Source: UBA1189 sp045612065
GTDB taxonomy: Bacteria; Bacteroidota; Bacteroidia; Bacteroidales; Bacteroidaceae
NCBI GenBank assembly: GCA_045612065.1
Contig: JAZKYH010000021.1
Coordinates: 1 to 22,430, forward strand
Direction of reading: 5' to 3'
DNA length: 22,430 nt
The position numbers and the translations under genes were made by a program. The notes under the pieces are model-generated. The model was given only the letters and a program-made list of their open reading frames with translations, did not search any database and was not told the DNA's origin. Shown piece by piece: positions 14,921-22,430 of this stretch. The stretch's first letter is position 1, and every line of letters starts with the position of its first letter.

Positions 14921-17900
14921 ATGGCTAAGCAAAAGAAATTTATCACTTGTGACGGTAACCAGGCGGCTGCGCATATCTCGTATATGTTCTCCGAGGTAGC
15001 AGCTATCTATCCTATCACCCCGTCATCAACAATGGCTGAGTATGTCGACGAGTGGGCAGCTCAGGGCCGTAAGAATATCTTCGGCGAGACAGTACTCGTA
15101 CAGGAAATGCAGTCCGAGGGCGGTGCTGCGGGTGCCGTACACGGCTCTCTTCAGGCTGGTGCCCTGACCACTACATACACCGCATCGCAGGGTCTCTTGC
15201 TGATGATTCCTAACATGTACAAGATTGCGGGTGAGTTCCTCCCCTGCGTGTTCCACGTATCGGCACGTACCTTGGCTTCACACGCTCTCTGTATCTTCGG
15301 TGACCATCAAGATGTGATGTCGACCCGCCAGACTGGCTTCGCCATGTTGGCCGAGGGCTCTGTACAGGAGGTTATGGACCTCGCCGGTGTGGCTCACCTC
15401 GCTACCATCAAGAGCCGCGTACCCTTCGTGAACTTCTTCGACGGCTTCCGTACCTCACACGAGATTCAGAAGATCGAGATGCTCGAGAACGAGGACCTCG
15501 CTCCGCTCGTTGACCAGAAGGCACTCGCCGAGTTCCGCAGCCGTGCGCTCACTCCCGAGCACCCCGTGGCACGTGGTATGGCCGAGAACCCCGACACCTT
15601 CTTCGCTCACCGCGAGAGTTGCAATAACTACTATGCTAATGTACCTGCAGTAGTAGAGGAGTATATGGAGAAGATTTCAGAGATCACAGGCCGCAAATAT
15701 GGCCTTTTCGACTACTATGGTGCTGAGGATGCCGACCGCGTCATCATCGCTATGGGTTCAGTGACTGAGGCTATCCGCGAAGTCGTTGACCACCTTACCG
15801 CACAAGGCGAGAAGGTAGGTCTCGTGGCTGTACACCTCTATCGTCCCTTCTCTGCGAAGCACTTCCTTGCTGCTGTGCCCAAGACAGCCAAGCGCATCGC
15901 CGTGCTTGACCGTACTAAGGAGCCCGGTGCTAATGGCGAGCCCCTCTACCTCGACGTTAAGGACTGCTACTATGGCCAGCCCGACGCTCCTGTTATCGTG
16001 GGCGGTCGCTATGGTCTCGGTTCTAACGATACCACTCCCGCTCAGATTCTCGCCGTATACGAGAACCTCGCTATGGCAGAGCCCAAGAACCAATTCACCG
16101 TGGGTATCGTCGACGACGTTACCTTCACCTCACTCCCCCAGAAGGAGGAGATTGCCATGGGTGGCGACGGCATGTTCCAGGCTAAGTTCTATGGTCTCGG
16201 TGCCGACGGTACTGTAGGTGCCAATAAGAACTCGGTGAAGATCATCGGCGACAATACCGACAAGCACTGTCAGGCCTACTTCTCATACGACTCCAAGAAG
16301 TCGGGCGGCTTCACCTGCTCGCACCTCCGTTTTGGTGACAGCGAAATCCGTTCTACCTATCTCGTAAATACACCTAACTTCGTAGCTTGCCACGTACAGG
16401 CTTACTTGAAGATGTACGATGTGACTCGTGGCTTGCAGAAGAACGGTACCTTCCTGCTCAACACCATCTGGGAGGGCGACGAGTTGGCTGCAAATCTCCC
16501 CAACAACATCAAGAAATACTTTGCTGACAATAATATCAAGGTTTACTATATCAACGCCACCAAGATAGCACAAGAGATTGGCTTGGGTAACCGCACCAAT
16601 ACCATTCTCCAGAGTGCCTTCTTCCGCATCACCGAGGTGATCCCTGTTGACTTGGCTATCGAGCAGATGAAGAAGTTCATCGTGAAGTCATACGGCAAGA
16701 AGGGTGAAGATATCGTGAACAAGAACTACGCTGCTGTTGACCGCGGTGGCGAGTACAAAGAGTTGGTAGTAGACGCTGCATGGAGCAACCTCCCCGCTGA
16801 TGAGAAGGTCGCTAACGACGATCCCGCATTCATCAACGAGGTAGTACGTCCCATCAACGCACAGAATGGAGACTTGCTCCCCGTATCGGCCTTCAAGGGC
16901 TACGAAGACGGCACATGGCCTCAGGGCACATCGGCTTATGAGAAGCGCGGTGTGGCTCCCTTCGTCCCTGTTTGGGATGCCGAGAAGTGTATCCAGTGTA
17001 ACAAGTGCGCCTTCGTTTGTCCTCACGCTTGTATCCGTCCGTTCGTGATGGACGATGCCGAGGCTGCTGGCGTAAACGGCGATATGATTGAGATGAAGGC
17101 TCCCGCTGCGATGAAGGGCATGAAGTTCCGCATCCAGGTGGGCGTGATGGACTGTCTCGGCTGCGGCAACTGTGCTGACGTATGTCCCGGCAATCCCAAG
17201 CTCGGTGGTCCTGCCCTCAAGATGGTTCCCCTCGAAGGCGAGCTCAAGGAGGCTGCTAACTGGGACTACTGCGTGAAGAACGTGAAGAGCAAGCAAGACC
17301 TCGTCGACATCAAGTCTAACCCCAAGAACTCACAGTTCGCTACTCCGCTCTTCGAGTTCTCTGGTGCATGTTCAGGTTGCGGTGAGACACCTTACGTGAA
17401 GCTCATCTCACAGCTCTATGGTGACCGCCAGATGGTAGCCAACGCTACAGGTTGCTCATCAATCTATTCAGGCTCAATCCCCTCAACACCCTATACCACC
17501 AACGAGAAGGGTCAAGGTCCCGCATGGGCCAACTCACTCTTCGAGGACTTCTGCGAGTTTGGTCTCGGTATGGTGCTTGCCAACAAGAAGATGAAGGCAC
17601 GCATCCAGGCACTCTTGGAAGAGATGATCGCCAGCGACAAGGTTTCTGAGGAGTACAAGGAGGCTGCCAAGGCATGGATTGCCAGCAAGGACGATGCCGA
17701 GGCATCTAAGGCTGCTGCAGCGGCATTAAAGCCCCACATCGAGGCAAGCGCAGCCAAGGGTTGTCCCGTGTGCGCTCAGCTCAAGGAACTCAGCCACTAC
17801 CTTGTGAAGCGTTCACAGTGGATCATCGGTGGTGACGGTGCCTCTTATGATATCGGTTACGGTGGTCTCGACCACGTGATTGCTTCGGGCGAAGATGTGA

Positions 17901-18466
17901 ACATCCTCGTGCTCGACACCGAGGTGTACTCTAATACTGGTGGTCAGTCATCAAAGGCTACTCCGCTCGGTGCTATCGCCAAGTTTGCTGCTTCAGGTAA
18001 GCGTGTCCGCAAGAAAGACCTCGGTATGATTGCTACTACCTACGGCTATGTATACGTAGCACAGGTGGCTATGGGTGCCGACCAGAGTCAGTGCCTCAAG
18101 GCTATCCGTGAGGCGGAGGCTTATCCCGGTCCCTCAATCATCATCGCTTATGCTCCCTGTATCAACCACGGCTTGAAGAAGGGTATGGGTAAGGCACAAG
18201 CCGAGGAGGCTGCAGCCGTAGCATGCGGTTACTGGCACCTCTGGCGCTTCAACCCCGCACTCGAGGCCGAGGGTAAGAATCCGTTCACACTCGATTCTAA
18301 GGAACCGCAGTGGGAGGGTTTCCAGGACTTCCTTAAGGGTGAGGTGCGCTTCGCATCGGTGATGAAACAATATCCCGCCGAGGCTGCTGACCTCTTCGAT
18401 GCTTGCGAGGAGATGGCCAAGAGACGCTATCAGAGCTATGTTCGCATGACTAAGATGGAGTATTAA
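14921..18466 (+). CDS. nifJ: Pyruvate:ferredoxin (flavodoxin) oxidoreductase
   Basis: The 1181-residue single-chain enzyme oxidises pyruvate with CoA to acetyl-CoA and CO2 and reduces ferredoxin; it is central to anaerobic sugar fermentation. The order follows the family: domain I with YPITPSSTMAEYVDEWA near the start, domain II, the gamma-like domain (about 420-630), a ferredoxin domain with two 4Fe-4S motifs (Cys690, 693, 696, 700 and Cys745, 748, 751, 755), and the C-terminal TPP domain with Cys817 and Cys820 of the proximal cluster, the cofactor motif starting at GDGASYD (971-977), and NTGGQSSKATP. Length matches forms without the long C-terminal extension seen in Desulfovibrio. Codon use (GGT, CTC, AAG, TTC rich) suggests high expression. 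Start: ATG 14921 gives the conserved MAKQKKFITCDGNQAAAH; an in-frame TTG at 14903 is less likely. I see no exact TAnnTTTG box in the 57 bases upstream. Confidence 0.97.
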   Translation: MAKQKKFITCDGNQAAAHISYMFSEVAAIYPITPSSTMAEYVDEWAAQGRKNIFGETVLVQEMQSEGGAAGAVHGSLQAGALTTTYTASQGLLLMIPNMYKIAGEFLPCVFHVSARTLASHALCIFGDHQDVMSTRQTGFAMLAEGSVQEVMDLAGVAHLATIKSRVPFVNFFDGFRTSHEIQKIEMLENEDLAPLVDQKALAEFRSRALTPEHPVARGMAENPDTFFAHRESCNNYYANVPAVVEEYMEKISEITGRKYGLFDYYGAEDADRVIIAMGSVTEAIREVVDHLTAQGEKVGLVAVHLYRPFSAKHFLAAVPKTAKRIAVLDRTKEPGANGEPLYLDVKDCYYGQPDAPVIVGGRYGLGSNDTTPAQILAVYENLAMAEPKNQFTVGIVDDVTFTSLPQKEEIAMGGDGMFQAKFYGLGADGTVGANKNSVKIIGDNTDKHCQAYFSYDSKKSGGFTCSHLRFGDSEIRSTYLVNTPNFVACHVQAYLKMYDVTRGLQKNGTFLLNTIWEGDELAANLPNNIKKYFADNNIKVYYINATKIAQEIGLGNRTNTILQSAFFRITEVIPVDLAIEQMKKFIVKSYGKKGEDIVNKNYAAVDRGGEYKELVVDAAWSNLPADEKVANDDPAFINEVVRPINAQNGDLLPVSAFKGYEDGTWPQGTSAYEKRGVAPFVPVWDAEKCIQCNKCAFVCPHACIRPFVMDDAEAAGVNGDMIEMKAPAAMKGMKFRIQVGVMDCLGCGNCADVCPGNPKLGGPALKMVPLEGELKEAANWDYCVKNVKSKQDLVDIKSNPKNSQFATPLFEFSGACSGCGETPYVKLISQLYGDRQMVANATGCSSIYSGSIPSTPYTTNEKGQGPAWANSLFEDFCEFGLGMVLANKKMKARIQALLEEMIASDKVSEEYKEAAKAWIASKDDAEASKAAAAALKPHIEASAAKGCPVCAQLKELSHYLVKRSQWIIGGDGASYDIGYGGLDHVIASGEDVNILVLDTEVYSNTGGQSSKATPLGAIAKFAASGKRVRKKDLGMIATTYGYVYVAQVAMGADQSQCLKAIREAEAYPGPSIIIAYAPCINHGLKKGMGKAQAEEAAAVACGYWHLWRFNPALEAEGKNPFTLDSKEPQWEGFQDFLKGEVRFASVMKQYPAEAADLFDACEEMAKRRYQSYVRMTKMEY

Positions 18467-18485
18467 ATAAATTGATGTTCTTTGA

Positions 18486-18522
18486 ACGGCAGCAGGAGCT
18501 TTCCTGTTGCCGTTTTTCTTTT
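18486..18522 (+). terminator. Intrinsic terminator of nifJ
   Basis: A 12-bp stem (18486-18497 with 18502-18513, one G-T pair, loop GCTT) is followed by TTTTTCTTTT. It is a strong terminator 20 bases after the nifJ stop. Confidence 0.93.
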
Positions 18523-18549
18523 GTGTATCACGGGTGTATAAAACTTTTT

Positions 18550-18580
18550 TTTGTCATTAGGGGAAATATGTTTATTTTTG
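18550..18580 (+). promoter_or_regulatory. Bacteroidota-type promoter of the DUF6057 operon
   Basis: TTTG 18550-18553 and TATTTTTG 18573-18580 are 19 bases apart. A transcript starting near 18586 leaves a leader of about 44 bases before the ATG at 18630, and excludes an in-frame TTG at 18585. Confidence 0.75.
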
Positions 18581-18629
18581 CAAATTGACAATGTGTGTCT
18601 TTATAAAAGAACATAAAATAGCAAACATA

Positions 18630-20504
18630 ATGAAACACAAAACAAAATCACAGACGCAAACCGTTTCTGCACCGATGTTGGAGAAAGGCCAGCTCAAGCG
18701 TCTGCCTCTCAAGGCTGGGCTTTTGTTCGCCGTGGTCGTGTGGGGCTTGCTCAATATCTTTGAGTATGAGTTCTTGTTCCGTGTGCAGGAACTCTCGCTG
18801 TGGTTGCCTACCAAGGTGTACTTCGATGAACGTATGTTGGTGCCGGGCGGAATGATGAGCTATATCGCCTGCTTCCTTACACAGTTCTTCTATTACCCCC
18901 TGTTGGGCTCACTCATCTACGTGGCGCTGCTGCTCGTGGTGCAGTGGCTGACGATGAAGGTGTTCCGTATCCCTGATCGTCATGCTCTGCTTGCTCTTAT
19001 ACCAGGAATGCTGATTGTATGCTGCTCGATGGAAGTGGGATATTGGATTTTCCAAATCAAGACGCAGGGCTATTTCTTCTCCATGCTTGTAGGATTCCTT
19101 TTCACGCTGTCAGCAATGCGCCTTTATCAAGTGTGTAAAGCTTGGTGGGGCTATTTGGTTGTGATAGGTATTGCTGCGGTGGGGTATCCGCTCTTCGGAT
19201 TTTACGCTTTATTGGCATTGGCCGGAATTGCTTTATGGGCCTTGAAAGATGGTAAAGAGGGTAGGGCTATTGTTGTACTGCTCTGTGTGGCGAGCATTGT
19301 TGCTACACCTATATTGTATTATAGTATTTATGAACAGACACGTTTCGCGGATATGTTCACTGTGGGCATGCCTGCATTTGAATTCTCGAAGCGTGACCTC
19401 TTCACCTGGATCCCCTATATTTTGCTTTACCTGTTCCCGTTGGTGGTGCCATTTATTCCTCTGAAACGTGAGGATGTCGAGGTGTATAGAACACCTTTCC
19501 TTTTGGAAGGGTTGGGAGAGGCTGCATTTATTGTGGTGCTTGGTCTTGTCTTCTGGTATCGCGATCCCAACTTCCGTGCGGAGATCAAAATGAACCATTA
19601 TATGGAGCGTCTCGAATGGCGCAAGGCGCTGGATGTTGCCAAAGCTCAGAAACAGACACCGACCCGGTTGATCGTCCTTAATAAGAATCTTGCTTTGCTT
19701 AAGCTCGGCAAGGCTGGTGATGAGATGTTCCACTACCTTGATGGAGGTGAGGCTCCGAAGTCTCCACTGCAGATTCGTCTGATGCAGGTAGGTGGTAAGA
19801 TGCTTTACTATCATTATGGAAGGATGAACTTCTGTTATCGCTGGTGTCTTGAGGATGCCGTGGAGTATGGTTGGAAGGTTGACTATTTGAAGTATATGGT
19901 ACGCACATCGCTTATATCTGGTGAACCAGAGTTGGCTATGAAGTATATCCGTACCTTGAAGAAAACACTTTTCTATCGTGGTTGGGCCGAGAAATACGAA
20001 AAGATTGCCAATAATCCCGAACTTATAGCCAAAGATCGAGAGATGGCAAGTATACTGCCTCTTTACCAATATAGTGACCAACTTGATGGCGATAACTCAT
20101 TGGTGGAAATTTATCTACTTAATTATTTTGCACATACTCATTACGAGGATGGTACGCAGATGTTTGATGAGGCCGGTTTGATGTGTGCTCTTATTTTGAA
20201 AGATATTCCGACCTTCTGGAATAATTTCTTCCACTATGCAAATAGCCATAAAGGAAATCGTATGCCGATTCACTATCAAGAGGCAGCATTGCTCTATGGC
20301 AACTTAGAGAAGACTGTGGATATTAGCAGAATGCCTTTCGACAAGAAAGTTGATGCTCGTTTCAAGGACTTTATGCGCTTTGCTCAGAAGCATGCCGTAG
20401 AGAATGTCGAGCGTGATCCTAAAGCGAAAAAACTATTCTATGAACGCTTTGGTGATACCTTTTGGTACTTCTATTTTTTTATCAGAGATGTAAAATCTTA
20501 TTAA
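18630..20504 (+). CDS. DUF6057-like integral membrane protein
   Basis: The 624-residue protein has two parts. Residues about 24-310 hold roughly nine or ten hydrophobic segments (for example LKAGLLFAVVVWGLL, LGSLIYVALLLVVQW, ALLALIPGMLIVCC, AIVVLLCVASIVATPILYY). Residues 312-624, after FWYRDPNFRAE, are soluble and helical with TPR-like spacing (WRKALDVAKAQ, ELAMKYIRTLKKTLFYRGWAEKYEKI). I recognise it as DUF6057 from this architecture; no biochemical role is known to me. The stop is 10 bases before the next start, so both genes are probably one transcript. The partner is an exported lipoprotein with a haem-c motif, which hints at a joint role at the envelope. Start at 18630 (MKHKTKSQ) is preferred; 18591 is an in-frame alternative very close to the predicted transcription start. 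Confidence 0.8.
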   Translation: MKHKTKSQTQTVSAPMLEKGQLKRLPLKAGLLFAVVVWGLLNIFEYEFLFRVQELSLWLPTKVYFDERMLVPGGMMSYIACFLTQFFYYPLLGSLIYVALLLVVQWLTMKVFRIPDRHALLALIPGMLIVCCSMEVGYWIFQIKTQGYFFSMLVGFLFTLSAMRLYQVCKAWWGYLVVIGIAAVGYPLFGFYALLALAGIALWALKDGKEGRAIVVLLCVASIVATPILYYSIYEQTRFADMFTVGMPAFEFSKRDLFTWIPYILLYLFPLVVPFIPLKREDVEVYRTPFLLEGLGEAAFIVVLGLVFWYRDPNFRAEIKMNHYMERLEWRKALDVAKAQKQTPTRLIVLNKNLALLKLGKAGDEMFHYLDGGEAPKSPLQIRLMQVGGKMLYYHYGRMNFCYRWCLEDAVEYGWKVDYLKYMVRTSLISGEPELAMKYIRTLKKTLFYRGWAEKYEKIANNPELIAKDREMASILPLYQYSDQLDGDNSLVEIYLLNYFAHTHYEDGTQMFDEAGLMCALILKDIPTFWNNFFHYANSHKGNRMPIHYQEAALLYGNLEKTVDISRMPFDKKVDARFKDFMRFAQKHAVENVERDPKAKKLFYERFGDTFWYFYFFIRDVKSY

Positions 20505-20514
20505 TTAAACGACT

Positions 20515-22017
20515 ATGCGCTATAAATCAGTATTGTGTACGTTCTTAGGGACGGTTCTTTTGGTTGGATGCACCCCAACTGTTCCTGAACATTATTCCGA
20601 GACAGATGCATTGCCTACCATCTATCCCGCATATAGCGATATTGCTATACCTTGTAACATCGCTCCTCTCAATATCTCTTACGGTATGGAGGGGAAAAAC
20701 TACATAACTGAACTCAAGAGTGGTGAGCATTCGCTTGTGATGAAGGGTAAGCAAACCGATTGGAGTCTGAAGCAATGGCATGGATTCTTGGCTTCTGCTA
20801 AAGGGAAAACTATAGAACTTAATACTTATGTCCAAGCTGATAAGGGTTGGGTGAAATATCGTCCAGTAAAGTGGTATGTGGCTGAGGAACCTATTGACCC
20901 TTATATCTCGTACCGTATCATTGCTCCCTCGTATGTGACTTACGAAGAACTCAGTATACGCCAACGAGAACTGGCTACTTTTGATGAGCAGATGATATAT
21001 AATAACATGTTGCTGAGCACCGACAAGGATGGTCAATGTATCAACTGTCATTCATACAAAAATTATAAAACAGATAATATGCAGTTTCATGCCCGCCAGC
21101 ATAAGGGAGGCACACTGCTCGTTACAGCGGATGGGGTTAAGAAAATAAACCTTAAAACTGATTCTACGATTTCGGCAGGTGTGTATCCTGCATGGCATCC
21201 TACGCATAATTTTATTGCTTATTCTATTAATGACACGGGACAGTCGTTCCATACTAAAAACAATAATAAAATTGAGGTTCAGGATTTAAGGAGTGACCTT
21301 ATTCTCTATGACGTTAATCGCAATGAGGTGAGTTTTATAGAGCACGATACTTTGGAGTGGGAGGTGTTCCCCACTTGGTCGCCCGATGGGAAGACGCTCT
21401 ACTATTGTTCTGCTCATATGGATATTCAAGACCATTCGCAACGCGAACGTGAAATTATCGACCGCTACCAAGAATTTCAGTACAATATTTATCGAAAAAC
21501 CTTTGATCCAGAGACGTTGCTCTTCGGACCTTCTGAGTTAGTGTTTGATGCCAAGGCTATGAACAAGAGTGCGACTTTCCCTCGTGTCTCTCCTGATGGT
21601 CGTTATTTGCTTTTTGGTATGGGAGAATATGGATGTTTTCATATCTGGCACAAAGATGCAGATTTATATGTGATAGACTTGGAAACAACGCAGTTACATG
21701 ACGTGAAAGCTGTGAATAGTAGCGATGTGGAGAGCTATCATGCTTGGTCTAGCAATGGACGTTGGATGCTATTTACTTCTCGTCGTGATGATGGAGGCTA
21801 TACCCGTCTCTATATCTCCTATTTTGACGAACAAGGTAAGGCGCATAAGCCCTTCCTCTTACCCCAACGCGACCCCTATTTTTATGCAGACTATTACAAG
21901 AGCTATAATGTTCCCGAGTTTATGGTTGAACCGGTAACTATTACACCTCAGGAATTTGCGCGCTATCTTGATGCGGATGCGCAAGCTGCAATTTTTTGTA
22001 GTCGGGTAGTCGAATAG
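20515..22017 (+). CDS. PD40/TolB-like beta-propeller lipoprotein with one CxxCH motif
   Basis: This 500-residue protein starts with a lipoprotein signal (TFLGTVLLVGC, lipidated Cys19). Residues about 30-160 form a beta-rich domain. Residues 175-179 read CINCH, a single haem c attachment motif, set in QCINCHSYKNY. From about 220 on there are propeller repeats of the TolB/PD40 form: PAWHPTHNFIAYS, PTWSPDGKTLYYCS, PRVSPDGRYLLFG and HAWSSNGRWMLFTS. The family in Bacteroidales is sometimes labelled cytochrome c biogenesis protein; nothing here supports a biogenesis role, and I infer a periplasmic or outer-membrane c-type cytochrome fused to a propeller. Methionines in the segment after the motif (NMQFHARQHKGG) could supply the distal ligand. 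It follows the DUF6057 gene by 10 bases in an apparent operon. Confidence 0.85.
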   Translation: MRYKSVLCTFLGTVLLVGCTPTVPEHYSETDALPTIYPAYSDIAIPCNIAPLNISYGMEGKNYITELKSGEHSLVMKGKQTDWSLKQWHGFLASAKGKTIELNTYVQADKGWVKYRPVKWYVAEEPIDPYISYRIIAPSYVTYEELSIRQRELATFDEQMIYNNMLLSTDKDGQCINCHSYKNYKTDNMQFHARQHKGGTLLVTADGVKKINLKTDSTISAGVYPAWHPTHNFIAYSINDTGQSFHTKNNNKIEVQDLRSDLILYDVNRNEVSFIEHDTLEWEVFPTWSPDGKTLYYCSAHMDIQDHSQREREIIDRYQEFQYNIYRKTFDPETLLFGPSELVFDAKAMNKSATFPRVSPDGRYLLFGMGEYGCFHIWHKDADLYVIDLETTQLHDVKAVNSSDVESYHAWSSNGRWMLFTSRRDDGGYTRLYISYFDEQGKAHKPFLLPQRDPYFYADYYKSYNVPEFMVEPVTITPQEFARYLDADAQAAIFCSRVVE

Positions 22018-22043
22018 TTAAAATAACGCTAAATAGTTAAAAT
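22014..22043 (+). repeat. Short direct repeat after the propeller gene
   Basis: ATAGTTAAAAT occurs at 22014-22024 and 22033-22043, a 19-base period, overlapping the stop codon of the propeller gene. It is 32 bases upstream of the -33 box of the next promoter and could be a pair of regulator sites, or simple A+T-rich chance. Confidence 0.35.
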
Positions 22044-22074
22044 CTTTCTTAACGTCAAAAGAGTTTTGAATAAA

Positions 22075-22106
22075 TTTGTTAGTCTAAAGAAAGATTTTTA
22101 CCTTTG
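22075..22106 (+). promoter_or_regulatory. Bacteroidota-type promoter of the fasciclin lipoprotein gene
   Basis: TTTG 22075-22078 and TACCTTTG 22099-22106 are 20 bases apart, an exact consensus match. The leader to the ATG at 22148 is about 36 bases. Confidence 0.8.
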
Positions 22107-22147
22107 CCCTATTAAATAGTTTGAATAATACTAACTAATATCTAAAT

Positions 22148-22430
22148 ATGAACAAGAAACACGTGTCAAAGGTAGGCAAGTACATCGGAATGGCTTGTCT
22201 GTTATTTGTTTGTGCTATGGTTCAGTCATGTCGTGATGAATATTTTTATGACGACAGGGAACCGGACTTTATAGGCTCAAGCATCTACGACTATCTGGAC
22301 GGAAAAGGTAACTTTACCTATTTCCTGCGAGTAATCAATGACCTTGGTTATAAGGATGTGCTGCAGAGAACAGGTAGTAAGACTCTTTTTGTCGCAGACG
22401 ACAATGCTTTCATGGAAGGCATCGAGAAAG
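22148..22430 (+). CDS. Fasciclin-domain surface lipoprotein, N-terminal part
   Basis: The gene runs off the window; 94 residues are visible. A lipoprotein signal (IGMACLLFVCAMVQSC) places the lipidated Cys at residue 28. Residues +2 to +4 are Arg-Asp-Glu, close to the basic-acidic-acidic export signal that sends lipoproteins to the cell surface in Bacteroidota. The mature part reads SSIYDYLDGKGNFTYFLRVINDLG, then SKTLFVADDNAFMEG, the start of a fasciclin (FAS1) domain with its FVADDNAF-type H1/H2 motif. In Bacteroidales such genes commonly stand at the head of SusC/SusD-like operons, so a TonB-dependent receptor may follow; that is inference. The promoter at 22099-22106 fixes the start. Confidence 0.85.
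   Translation, partial: MNKKHVSKVGKYIGMACLLFVCAMVQSCRDEYFYDDREPDFIGSSIYDYLDGKGNFTYFLRVINDLGYKDVLQRTGSKTLFVADDNAFMEGIEK

Overview
The window looks like a chromosomal segment of a gut-type Bacteroidales bacterium, probably Prevotellaceae or Muribaculaceae; the sequence does not let me choose. Evidence: five upstream regions carry the Bacteroidota promoter form TTTG-N19-21-TAnnTTTG; Shine-Dalgarno sequences are mostly absent; secreted proteins include a C10 (streptopain-like) peptidase, a GH123-GH33 glycosidase with a short C-terminal tail of the T9SS-sorting type, a DUF6057 membrane protein paired with a PD40/TolB-like lipoprotein, and the start of a fasciclin-domain lipoprotein; intergenic gaps are filled with G+C-rich palindromic repeats and heptamer tandem repeats of a style common in this group.

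Layout. (1) 1-786: C-terminal part of an elongation factor G paralogue (EF-G2 type), closed by a strong terminator. (2) 934-5218: a three-gene oxalate operon, formyl-CoA transferase (frc), oxalyl-CoA decarboxylase (oxc) and an AEC-family permease, in the same order as E. coli yfdW-yfdU-yfdV. Both junctions are filled by inverted-repeat elements. (3) 5219-5697: a gene-poor gap. (4) 5698-12056: two separately promoted secreted proteins, a C10 cysteine peptidase and a 1670-residue protein joining a GH123-like beta-N-acetylgalactosaminidase to a GH33 sialidase. A clear terminator follows. (5) 12185-13483 (minus strand): an unnamed ATP-grasp-like protein whose gene has absorbed repeat DNA in frame. 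(6) 13685-14863: an AAA_14/DUF4143 ATPase with an altered Walker B motif. (7) 14921-18466: pyruvate:ferredoxin (flavodoxin) oxidoreductase with its terminator. (8) 18630-22017: a two-gene operon, DUF6057 membrane protein plus a haem-c-motif beta-propeller lipoprotein. (9) 22148-end: the beginning of a fasciclin-domain surface lipoprotein.

How the genes work together. The oxalate module would import oxalate, activate it with CoA from formyl-CoA, decarboxylate it and release formate and CO2, consuming a proton per turn. The peptidase and the double glycosidase are both exported and together suggest attack on sialylated, GalNAc-bearing host glycoconjugates. The pyruvate oxidoreductase is core anaerobic metabolism. 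I see no rRNA, tRNA, CRISPR array, transposase or phage gene. The most interesting items are the GH123-GH33 fusion, the repeat-bounded oxalate operon, the in-frame repeat insertions in the minus-strand gene, and the DUF6057/haem-propeller pair.
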